Positions 55,492-63,562 of a stretch of 64,000 bases of DNA are shown here, piece after piece (position 1 is the first letter of the stretch; every line of letters begins with the position of its first letter). The stretch comes from Clostridium paraputrificum (GTDB taxonomy: Bacteria; Bacillota; Clostridia; Clostridiales; Clostridiaceae). The DNA is taken from contig NZ_UAWH01000014.1 of NCBI RefSeq assembly GCF_900447045.1, positions 804,501 to 868,500 on the forward strand. Direction: 5' to 3'. The notes under the pieces were generated by a model. That model saw nothing but the letters and a program-made list of their open reading frames with translations, had not been told where the DNA came from and searched no databases. The position numbers and the translations under genes are program-made.

Positions 55492-56580
55492 ATGGCAAGT
55501 TTAAATGTTAATATATTAGGAATGGAATTTAATAACCCTATCTTTACAGCAGCTGGACCAGGTGCTAAAGATGGAGATTTATGTGTAAAAGCTGTAGAAG
55601 GAGGAGCAGGTGGCCTTGTGACTAAAACAATATCTGTTGATCCAGCACCAGTACCAAGACCTTGTATGGCAAAAACTAATTCGGGTTTTTTAAATACTGA
55701 ATTATGGTCAGAGCTTCCAAAGGAACAATGGATAGAAAAAGAATATAAGAGAGCTAAAAGTGCTGGAGTTCCAATGATAGTAAGTATGGGCTATAAAGCA
55801 GAAGATATAGAAAAGATAGCACCATTAGTTAAGCCTTATGCAGATGCAGTAGAGTTATCAACTCACTATGTTGGAACTGATGTAAAGCCAATAGTCGATG
55901 CAATGAAGGCTGCTAAAAAGGCATTAGATTGTCCTGTATTTATGAAGATGAGTCCACATACTGATATTCAAACTATTGCAAAGGCTTTAGAGGATGCAGG
56001 TGCAGATGGGTTAGTAATGATTAATTCTTTTGGTCCATGTATGTCAATAGATTTAGAAACAGGATATCCAATAATGGGAAGTCAAAAGGGATATGGCTGG
56101 TTATCAGGAGCACCAATTAGACCTTTAGCAGTAAGAAATATATATGATGCATCAAGAGTTGTTAATATTCCAATAATAGGAGTTGGAGGAGTGACCTGCG
56201 GAAGAGATGCAGCAGAAATGTTAATGGCAGGAGCATCAGCAGTTGAAGTTTGTACAGAAGCAATTTTAAAGGGACCTGGAATATATGGAAAAATAGCGAA
56301 AGAGTTAAATGCTTTCTTAGATGAGCATGGATATAAAGATGTAAAAGAAATTATTGGACTATCACATAAAAAGGCTAATGAAAGAACATTCAGGACAGAA
56401 GCTATTCCGCCTGTAGTAGATAATGATAAGTGCATAAAATGTGGTCAATGTAGAGTTAGTTGTGTATATGATGCGATTACTATTGAAGAGGTTCTTAAGA
56501 TTGATGAAGATAAGTGTTTTGGTTGTGGATTATGTGTTACAAGATGTCCAAAAGGAGCATTAACTATTCAATATAAATAA
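55492..56580 (+). CDS. preA: Dihydropyrimidine dehydrogenase subunit PreA
   Basis: 362 residues. An FMN TIM-barrel related to dihydroorotate dehydrogenase (MEFNNPIFTAAGPGAKDG; MKMSPHTDIQTIAKALEDAGADGLVMIN; IIGVGGVTCGRDAAEMLMAGA) is followed by two 4Fe-4S motifs, C-IK-C-GQ-C-RVS-C and C-FG-C-GL-C-VTR-C. It normally pairs with PreT, which supplies electrons from NADH; no preT is present here. It may act on a purine- or hydantoin-like ring. ATG 55492 is 8 nt after GAGGAG. Confidence 0.9.
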   Translation: MASLNVNILGMEFNNPIFTAAGPGAKDGDLCVKAVEGGAGGLVTKTISVDPAPVPRPCMAKTNSGFLNTELWSELPKEQWIEKEYKRAKSAGVPMIVSMGYKAEDIEKIAPLVKPYADAVELSTHYVGTDVKPIVDAMKAAKKALDCPVFMKMSPHTDIQTIAKALEDAGADGLVMINSFGPCMSIDLETGYPIMGSQKGYGWLSGAPIRPLAVRNIYDASRVVNIPIIGVGGVTCGRDAAEMLMAGASAVEVCTEAILKGPGIYGKIAKELNAFLDEHGYKDVKEIIGLSHKKANERTFRTEAIPPVVDNDKCIKCGQCRVSCVYDAITIEEVLKIDEDKCFGCGLCVTRCPKGALTIQYK

Positions 56581-56593
56581 GAAGGTGCAATAT

Positions 56594-58006
56594 ATGGGTA
56601 TTGTTTTAAAGGGTGGTACAATAGTTTCTTCGAAAGATTCATATATAGCTGATATAAGAATAGAAAATGGGATAATTAAAGCTATGGGAGAGAATCTAGA
56701 AGTTGATGGAGATGAAGTAATTAATGTTTCAGGGAGATATATTCTCCCTGGAGGAATTGATGCTCATACACATTTTAATTTAGATGTTGGAGTAACAAGA
56801 ACTGCAGATAATTTTGAAACAGGAACTAAAGCTGCATTAGTTGGTGGTACTACAACAATTATTGATTATGCAAATCATATAAAAGGACAAAGATTTTTAG
56901 ATGATTTAAGGTATTATAGTACTTTAACAGATGGAAGATGTTATTGTGACTATAGTTATCATCTAAGCATAACAGAATGGAATCAAGATTTTTCTAAGGA
57001 AATGGGAGAGATGGTTTTAAGAGGAATACCTTCTTTTAAGATGTATATGGCATATAAGGATACTCTTCAAGTAGAGGATTATGAAATAGAAGAAGCATTA
57101 AGAAAAGCTAAAGAATTAGGTATTATACTTTCATTTCATTGTGAAGATGGAGATGAAATAGTTAAAAATGTTTCTAATCTTCTTTTAGAAGGTAAGACAG
57201 AGCCAAAATTTCATGAGATTTCTAGAGGAGATGAGGTTGAGCTAGCTGCTGTTAAAAAGATTTTAGATATATCTGAAAAGGTTGATTATCCAGTATATAT
57301 AGTACATCTAAGTACTAAAAAAGCTTTAGATGAAATAATTAGAAGACGTAAATCAGGAACAAAGGTAATTATAGAAACATGTCCTCAATATCTTTTACTA
57401 AATAAAGAAGCTTATAAAGGAAAAGTTGATGATGATTTTAATGGAGCAAAATATGTTATGTCTCCTCCATTAAGATCAAAAGAAGATAATAATGCTTTAT
57501 GGAAAGGTATTGCTAATAGGGATATACAAATTATTGCCACAGATCATTGCTCTTTTAATTATAAAAATCAAAAAGAAATAGGATTAAAAGATTTTTCTAA
57601 AATACCAAACGGAGCACCAGGAGTAGAACATCGTATGATATTACTTTATTCATTTGGAGTAAGAGAAGAGAGAATTTCTATTAATAAACTAGTAGAAATA
57701 ACCTCTGAAAATCCATCTAAGATTTTTGGATTATATCCTAATAAGGGAGTAATAGCAGAAGGTAGTGATGGAGATATATTAGTTCTAAATCCAAGTGAAG
57801 AAGAGGTAATAACATGGCAAAATCAAACTCAAAATGTTGATTATACTCCATATGAGGGATATAAGGTAAAAGGAAAAATAGAAAGGGTATTTTTAAGAGG
57901 AAAAGAAGTAGTTAAAGATGGAAAGCTACTTTCTGATAAGGCCTTTGGACAGTTTGTAAGTAGAAAAAGGTTGAGAGATGAGGTGCAAAAGTATGGTGAA
58001 ATTTAA
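56594..58006 (+). CDS. hyuA: Dihydropyrimidinase/hydantoinase HyuA
   Basis: 470 residues. Cyclic amidohydrolase with metal site GGIDAHTHFNLDVG, the carboxylated lysine in PSFKMYMAYKD (about 150), HLSTKKALDEI and TDHCSFNYKNQ with KIPNGAPGVEHR. It hydrolyses a cyclic imide/ureide ring such as dihydrouracil, hydantoin or a purine-derived analogue. GTG at 56585 overlaps AAGGTG, so ATG 56594 is chosen. The last 14 nt overlap the xanthine dehydrogenase start, indicating coupling. Confidence 0.92.
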   Translation: MGIVLKGGTIVSSKDSYIADIRIENGIIKAMGENLEVDGDEVINVSGRYILPGGIDAHTHFNLDVGVTRTADNFETGTKAALVGGTTTIIDYANHIKGQRFLDDLRYYSTLTDGRCYCDYSYHLSITEWNQDFSKEMGEMVLRGIPSFKMYMAYKDTLQVEDYEIEEALRKAKELGIILSFHCEDGDEIVKNVSNLLLEGKTEPKFHEISRGDEVELAAVKKILDISEKVDYPVYIVHLSTKKALDEIIRRRKSGTKVIIETCPQYLLLNKEAYKGKVDDDFNGAKYVMSPPLRSKEDNNALWKGIANRDIQIIATDHCSFNYKNQKEIGLKDFSKIPNGAPGVEHRMILLYSFGVREERISINKLVEITSENPSKIFGLYPNKGVIAEGSDGDILVLNPSEEEVITWQNQTQNVDYTPYEGYKVKGKIERVFLRGKEVVKDGKLLSDKAFGQFVSRKRLRDEVQKYGEI

Positions 58007-60551
58007 ACTGAATGGTAGAGATGTAGAGATTGAAGAGGGAAGAACTCTTATTAATTATTTAAGAGAGGGATGTGACCTTACTTCAGTAAAAAATGGTTGT
58101 GGGGAAGGTGCTTGTGGCGCATGTATGGTTTTAGTTGATGGAAAGGCTACAAAAGCATGTATCTTAAAGTCAGATAAGATAGAAGGAAAGGAAATACAAA
58201 CTGTTGAAGGATTAAGTGATAGGGACAAAAAGGTATTTGCTTATGCCTTTAGTAAAGCAGGTGCAGTACAATGCGGATTTTGTATTCCTGGAATGGTAAT
58301 TAGTGCAAAAGCTTTACTTCTTAAAACTTTAAATCCTACATTAGATGAAGTGAAAAAGGCATTAATGGGAAATATCTGTAGATGTACAGGCTATGTGAAA
58401 ATTGAAAAAGCAGTACTTATGGCAGCAGAAATCCTTAGGGAAAATAGAGATGTTCCAACAGTATTCTGTAAGGGTATTGTTGGGGAAGAGATGGGAAGAA
58501 TTGATGCAGAGGATAAGATATTAGCTGAAGGCGAATATGTAGATGATATGAAAATTAATGGTATGATATATGGATTTGCATTAAGAAGTAAATATCCAAG
58601 AGCCTTAGTTAAAAATATTGATTATTCTGATGCAGAGAAGTTAGAAGGAGTAGTTAAGGTAGTAACTTCTAAAGATATACCTGGAGAGAGATATGGAGGC
58701 CACTTAAAGAAAGATTGGCCAGCGCTTATAGAAGTAGGAGAAGAAACTAGATATGTAGGTGATGCTATAGCTTTGGTTGCTGCAACTTCAATGGATATTG
58801 CAAGGAAGGCAGCAGACCTAATAAAAGTGGATTATGAGGAGTTAGAACCACTATCATTACCTGAAGAAGCAATGAAGGAAGGAGCTCCTAAAATTCATAA
58901 GGATGGCAACATTCTAGTAAGGGAAGTCTTAAAAAGAGGAAATGTAGATGAAGCTCTTAAAAATTCTAAGTATGTTGTTACTAACCACTACTCAGTTCCG
59001 TTTACAGAACATGCATTTTTAGAGCCTGAATCTGCAGTGGCAGTTCCAACAGAAAAAGAATTAATAGTTTATACAGGTAGTCAAAGTGTTTATGATGATT
59101 TACATGAAATAACTCACTTATTAGGATTAGGTGAGGATAAGGTTAGGATAATATCTAAGTATGTAGGTGGAGGATTTGGTGGCAAAGAAGATATGAGCTG
59201 TCAACATCATGCTGCATTACTAGCATACTTAACTGGAAAACCTGTAAAAATGACTTTAACAAGGGCTGAAAGTATTAAGGTTCATCCAAAGAGGCATGCC
59301 ATGGAGATGGAGTTTACAACAGCCTGTGATGAAAAGGGCAAGCTTACAGCAATGAGAGCAAAGATAATTGCTGATACTGGAGCTTATGCATCTCTTGGTG
59401 GTCCGGTATTACAAAGAGCATGTACTCATGCAGCAGGTCCATATAATTATCAGAATTCAGAGGTGGAAGGAATTGCAGTATATACTAATAATCCTCCAGG
59501 TGGTGCATTTAGAGGTTTTGGTGTTACGCAATCAGCTTTTGCTACTGAATGTAATATAAATCAATTAGCAGAGTTAGTTGGAATATCACCTTGGGAATTT
59601 AGATGGAGGAATGCAATTGAAGCAGGACAAGAACTACCAAATGGTCAAATTGCAGATCCTGGTACAGCTTTAAAAGAAACTTTATTAGCTGTAAAAGATG
59701 TATATGACAACAATGAATATGTTGGTATTGCCTGTGCCTTTAAAAACTCTGGTATCGGAGTAGGACTTCCTGATATAGGAAGATGTATCTTAGAAATAAA
59801 AGATGGAAAGGTTCATATAAGAAGTTCAGCAGCTTGCATTGGACAAGGTTTAGGAACAATATTAACTCAAATACTATGTCAGACATTAGATATTACTCCA
59901 GATAAGGTAGTATATGAAGCGCCTGATACTAGAAGAACACCAGATTCAGGTACCACAACGGCATCAAGACAAACAACTTTCACAGGAGAAGCTGTTAGAG
60001 TAACTGCTTTAAAAGTTAAGGAAGCTTTAAATGGAAGAACTTTAGATGCGCTTAATGGACAAGAGTTCTATGGTGAGTTCTCAGGAGTAACAGATAAAAT
60101 GGGAAGTGATAAAAAGAATCCAGTAAGCCATGTTGCTTATGGATTTGCAACTCAAGTTGTTGTTTTAGATGAAAATGGAAAATTAAAAAAGGTTGTAGCA
60201 GCTCATGATGTTGGTAAAGCTATAAACCCAAAGAATGTTGAAGGACAAATTGAGGGTGGAGTAGTTATGGGATTAGGATATGCTCTTACTGAAGATTATC
60301 CTTTAAAAAATAGTGTGCCTACTGCAAAATTTGGAACATTAGGGTTATTAAGAGCAACAGCAGTACCAGAGATAAAGGCTATGGTTATAGAAAAAAATAC
60401 TAATGATTTATCTTATGGTGCTAAAGGGGTAGGAGAGATAACATGTATCCCTACTGCACCAGCAGTTCAAGGTGCTTATTATAAATTTGATGGAGTATTT
60501 AGAACTAAATTACCATTAGAAAATACTTTTTATAAAAAGTCAAAAAAATAG
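57993..60551 (+). CDS. xdhD: Selenium-dependent-type xanthine dehydrogenase (XdhD-like fusion)
   Basis: 852 residues: an N-terminal 2Fe-2S ferredoxin domain (C-GEGA-C-GA-C near 42), the second 2Fe-2S domain (CGFCIPGMV...GNICRCTGY), then the molybdopterin domain (from about 165; GGGFGGKED, GGAFRGFGVTQ, and the terminal Glu motif YGAKGVGEITCIPTAP). There is no FAD domain and no separate FAD gene beside it, as in XdhD. It interconverts hypoxanthine, xanthine and perhaps urate. No in-frame TGA exists, so selenium, if used, is a labile cofactor and not selenocysteine. ATG 57978 opens the frame; ATG 57993 after GAGGTG is preferred. Confidence 0.9.
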   Translation: MVKFKLNGRDVEIEEGRTLINYLREGCDLTSVKNGCGEGACGACMVLVDGKATKACILKSDKIEGKEIQTVEGLSDRDKKVFAYAFSKAGAVQCGFCIPGMVISAKALLLKTLNPTLDEVKKALMGNICRCTGYVKIEKAVLMAAEILRENRDVPTVFCKGIVGEEMGRIDAEDKILAEGEYVDDMKINGMIYGFALRSKYPRALVKNIDYSDAEKLEGVVKVVTSKDIPGERYGGHLKKDWPALIEVGEETRYVGDAIALVAATSMDIARKAADLIKVDYEELEPLSLPEEAMKEGAPKIHKDGNILVREVLKRGNVDEALKNSKYVVTNHYSVPFTEHAFLEPESAVAVPTEKELIVYTGSQSVYDDLHEITHLLGLGEDKVRIISKYVGGGFGGKEDMSCQHHAALLAYLTGKPVKMTLTRAESIKVHPKRHAMEMEFTTACDEKGKLTAMRAKIIADTGAYASLGGPVLQRACTHAAGPYNYQNSEVEGIAVYTNNPPGGAFRGFGVTQSAFATECNINQLAELVGISPWEFRWRNAIEAGQELPNGQIADPGTALKETLLAVKDVYDNNEYVGIACAFKNSGIGVGLPDIGRCILEIKDGKVHIRSSAACIGQGLGTILTQILCQTLDITPDKVVYEAPDTRRTPDSGTTTASRQTTFTGEAVRVTALKVKEALNGRTLDALNGQEFYGEFSGVTDKMGSDKKNPVSHVAYGFATQVVVLDENGKLKKVVAAHDVGKAINPKNVEGQIEGGVVMGLGYALTEDYPLKNSVPTAKFGTLGLLRATAVPEIKAMVIEKNTNDLSYGAKGVGEITCIPTAPAVQGAYYKFDGVFRTKLPLENTFYKKSKK

Positions 60552-60576
60552 AATTATTGATTTGGAGGAAATGAAA

Positions 60577-60960
60577 ATGAATAAAGAAATAATTAATACA
60601 GTAAATGCGCCAGCAGCTATTGGACCATATTCACAAGGAGTTAAGGTTGGAGATTTAATATTTACATCAGGTCAATTACCAATTAATCCTGAAACTAAGG
60701 AAATACCTAAAGATATTAAAGAAGCAACAAAGCAAAGTATAGAAAATGTTAGAGCTATACTAGAAGAGAGTGGATCAGCTCTAGAAAATGTTACTAAGAC
60801 TACTGTATTTTTAAAGGATTTAAATGACTTTGCTTCAGTAAATGAAGTATATGGAGAATTTTTTGAAGAGAATCCACCAGCTAGAAGCTGTTTCCAAGTT
60901 GCAAAGCTACCAATGGATGCACCAATAGAAATTGAAGTTGTTGCAGTTATCAATAAGTAG
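60577..60960 (+). CDS. ridA: RidA family deaminase
   Basis: 127 residues. NAPAAIGPYSQGVKVGDLIFTSGQLPINP start and the catalytic Arg in NPPARSCFQVAKLPMDAPIEIEVVA. RidA hydrolyses reactive enamine/imine intermediates made by PLP enzymes such as the diaminopropionate lyase of this operon, so detoxification of 2-aminoacrylate is a likely job. Upstream in-frame codons lie over the GGAGGA site; ATG 60577 has 7-nt spacing. Confidence 0.95.
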   Translation: MNKEIINTVNAPAAIGPYSQGVKVGDLIFTSGQLPINPETKEIPKDIKEATKQSIENVRAILEESGSALENVTKTTVFLKDLNDFASVNEVYGEFFEENPPARSCFQVAKLPMDAPIEIEVVAVINK

Positions 60961-60969
60961 AAAAGGAAT

Positions 60970-60996
60970 AGTCAGCGAAGATTACTTCGCTGACTT
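60970..60996 (+). promoter_or_regulatory. Hairpin between ridA and the NTPase gene
   Basis: AGTCAGCGAAG pairs with CTTCGCTGACT around a short loop, with no T tract. It lies between an AAGGAA and ATG 61006 and could slow transcription, stabilise the RNA, or fold the ribosome site towards the start codon. Confidence 0.5.
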
Positions 60997-61005
60997 ATAA
61001 AAGAT

Positions 61006-61545
61006 ATGGAAACTAAAAATATATTTTTAACTGGTAAAAAGAGAAGTGGTAAAAGTACCATGATAAATAATATTCTTAATGAGTTAGATATAAATTATTC
61101 TGGATATAGGACTTTACCGTATTACATAAATAATGAAGCTAGAGGGTTTTACTTAAATGGATATGTAGATTGTGTTGGTAATAATAGCCCGATTTCCATT
61201 AAGATTGGAGAAGAAAAATGCATTCCAATCATTGAAAGTTTTGAGGTTGTAGGTGTGTCTATATTAGAAAAAAGTATTGAGTTTAGTAATACAAAACTTA
61301 TTCTTTTAGATGAAATAGGAAGGTTAGAATCTAATGCATATACATTTAAGAAGAGAATAGTGGAGGCATTAGATAGTGAAAAGGTTGTTTTAGGAGTATT
61401 ACAAAAAGCTGAAAATGAATTTCTAATAGATATAATTAAACGTGAAGATACTGTAGTTTTTGACATAGATAACTTAACAAATTATGAAATAAATGAAGTC
61501 AATAAAAAGATATTAGACATTATAAAATTATTGTTAAAAGGGTGA
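61006..61545 (+). CDS. P-loop nucleoside-triphosphatase (THEP1-like)
   Basis: 179 residues. Walker A TGKKRSGKST (about 8-17), Walker B LILLDEIGRLE (about 99-109), matching the small NTPase/THEP1 family, which hydrolyses NTPs in vitro. Members recur beside selenium-linked molybdenum hydroxylase genes, where cofactor maturation is suspected (inference). The start has no close ribosome site: the nearest, AAGGAA (60963-60968), lies before a hairpin. Confidence 0.8.
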   Translation: METKNIFLTGKKRSGKSTMINNILNELDINYSGYRTLPYYINNEARGFYLNGYVDCVGNNSPISIKIGEEKCIPIIESFEVVGVSILEKSIEFSNTKLILLDEIGRLESNAYTFKKRIVEALDSEKVVLGVLQKAENEFLIDIIKREDTVVFDIDNLTNYEINEVNKKILDIIKLLLKG

Positions 61546-61553
61546 GGTAAATT

Positions 61554-62579
61554 ATGAAGAAATTTAAGAAAATTATTAGCCTATTTATTCTAGGAATATT
61601 GATGAGCACATTTGTTGTTGGCTGTGGTTCAAATAATGTGGAATCTAAAGATAATAAAGTAACAGTTGTAGACCAATTAGGTAGGGAAGTTGAATTAGAT
61701 GGTACACCTGAAAAAATAATCTCTAGTTATTATATTTCAACATCTCTTTTAATTAATTTGGGAGTACAGGATAAGTTAGTTGGAATAGAAGCTAAAGCAA
61801 AAACCAGGGAAATGTATAAGAAGGTAGCGAAAGAATTAATAGATTTGCCAGCAGTAGGTACTTCAAAAGAAATTAATATAGAAGAGTGTGCTAATTTAAA
61901 TCCAGATTTAGTTATTATTCCTACTAGATTAAAGGAGTTCATACCTAAGTTTGAAGAATTAAATATTCCAGTAATAGCTATAGAACCTGAGACATTGGAT
62001 CAGTTTAAAGAAACAGTTAAATTAATTGGTAAGGCAGTAGGAAAGGAAGAAAAGGCTAATAAGCTTGTAAACTATTATGATGATACAATATCTAAGGTTA
62101 AAGAATTAAATAAGAACCTTACAGAAAAACAAAATGTATATTTAGCAGGTAGTGATAGTGTTTTAAAAACATGTACATCTAAGATGTATCAAAACTATAT
62201 GTTCGAAGTATGCGGTGGAGAAAATGTTACAAAAGAGCTTACAGATGGATATTGGACAACTATTTCTGTTGAAGAATTAGTTAAAAAGAATCCTGATGTA
62301 ATCTATATGGTTGGATATGCAAGTTATTCAAAAGATGACATTTTAAAAGATGAAAGACTTAAAGGAATAAATGCTATAAAGAATAATAAGATTTATGTGT
62401 TCCCATCAACTTTAGAAGCATGGGATTATCCAACTCCATCATCTATGTTAGGAATTTTATGGCTTGAAAATAATCTACATCCAGATTTATATTCTAAGGA
62501 AGACTATATAAAGGATGCAAAAGATTTTTATAAAGAATTTTATGATATAGAAGTAAGTGAAGAGGAACTTGGCCTATGA
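61554..62579 (+). CDS. ABC importer substrate-binding lipoprotein (FecB/BtuF-like)
   Basis: 341 residues. Lipoprotein signal ending VVGC (Cys about 24). Periplasmic-binding fold of the FecB/BtuF/TroA-like type: VTVVDQLGREVELDGTPEKIISSYYISTSLLINLGVQDKLVGIE, NLNPDLVII, and a C-terminal EAWDYPTPSSMLGILWL. This family binds siderophores, haem, cobalamin or molybdate (MolA); its operon partner is a molybdenum enzyme, so molybdate or another cofactor component is a reasonable guess, not shown. GAGGT site, 8 nt after the NTPase. Confidence 0.88.
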   Translation: MKKFKKIISLFILGILMSTFVVGCGSNNVESKDNKVTVVDQLGREVELDGTPEKIISSYYISTSLLINLGVQDKLVGIEAKAKTREMYKKVAKELIDLPAVGTSKEINIEECANLNPDLVIIPTRLKEFIPKFEELNIPVIAIEPETLDQFKETVKLIGKAVGKEEKANKLVNYYDDTISKVKELNKNLTEKQNVYLAGSDSVLKTCTSKMYQNYMFEVCGGENVTKELTDGYWTTISVEELVKKNPDVIYMVGYASYSKDDILKDERLKGINAIKNNKIYVFPSTLEAWDYPTPSSMLGILWLENNLHPDLYSKEDYIKDAKDFYKEFYDIEVSEEELGL

Positions 62580-63562
62580 AATTAAAGAAGTCTATATTAT
62601 TACATGGAATAGTTCTTTTAATTCTAATATTAGTATCATTAAGTATAGGGAGATATAATATAGAGTTTAAAGAAGTTATTAAAACCTTGTTTAATATGGA
62701 TGCAAGCTCTCAGGATTTTAATTTATTAATGAATATTAGAATTCCTAGAGTACTGCTTGTTGTAATTGGTGGTGGAGCCTTAGCATTATCAGGAATGGTA
62801 TTTCAAAGTATATTTCAAAATCCATTAATTTCACCTGATGTATTAGGAGTTACTTCAGGATGTTCTTTAGGTGCAGTTGTAGCTATAGTATTATTTTCTT
62901 CATCAACAATATTATTACAAGTTATGTCATTCGTTTTTGGAATAGGAGCAGTGATTTTTTCAATGCTCCTTTCTAAAAATATGAAAAGCAATAAGGTTTT
63001 GGCCTTGGTTATTTCGGGTATAGTAACAGGAGCTATAGCTTCAGCTTTTATAATGATATTTAAGTATTTTGCAGATCCATATAAAGAGCTTCCAGCAATT
63101 GATTTTTGGCTTATGGGAGGTTTTTATAATAGTTCATGGTCTAAGGTAGTTATAGTATTCATACTAACATTAATATCATCATTAGTACTATTTTTAGTTA
63201 GATGGCAGCTTAAAGTTTTAACCATGGGAGACACTCAAGCAAAATTATTAGGCGTTAATGTAAATGCAATTAGAATAGTTGCTATATTAGCAGCAACATT
63301 ATTAGTTTCAGCTGTTGTTTCAGTTGCAGGGGTTGTAAGTTGGATTGGTATTTTAGCACCACATATAGTTAAGTCTTATTCTAAAGATGATATTTCAAAG
63401 ATAATGCCAACAACATTATTAATGGGAGGAATATTGATGATAATAGCAGATACAATTGCAAGAACAATATCAACAACAGAAATTCCTATAAGCATATTAA
63501 CTTCATTAGTAGGTGCTCCATTTTTAGTATATCTACTATGTAGAAAGAAGGGGTTAGTATAG
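62576..63562 (+). CDS. FecCD-family ABC importer permease
   Basis: 328 residues, about nine to ten membrane segments. Typical FecCD blocks: IRIPRVLLVVIGGGALALSGMVFQSIFQNPLISPDVLGVTSG, LVISGIVTGAIASA, and the coupling region VVSVAGVVSWIGILAPHIVKS. Start overlaps the binding-protein stop (ATGA). It ends in ATAG, where the ATPase begins. Confidence 0.93.
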   Translation: MKLKKSILLHGIVLLILILVSLSIGRYNIEFKEVIKTLFNMDASSQDFNLLMNIRIPRVLLVVIGGGALALSGMVFQSIFQNPLISPDVLGVTSGCSLGAVVAIVLFSSSTILLQVMSFVFGIGAVIFSMLLSKNMKSNKVLALVISGIVTGAIASAFIMIFKYFADPYKELPAIDFWLMGGFYNSSWSKVVIVFILTLISSLVLFLVRWQLKVLTMGDTQAKLLGVNVNAIRIVAILAATLLVSAVVSVAGVVSWIGILAPHIVKSYSKDDISKIMPTTLLMGGILMIIADTIARTISTTEIPISILTSLVGAPFLVYLLCRKKGLV

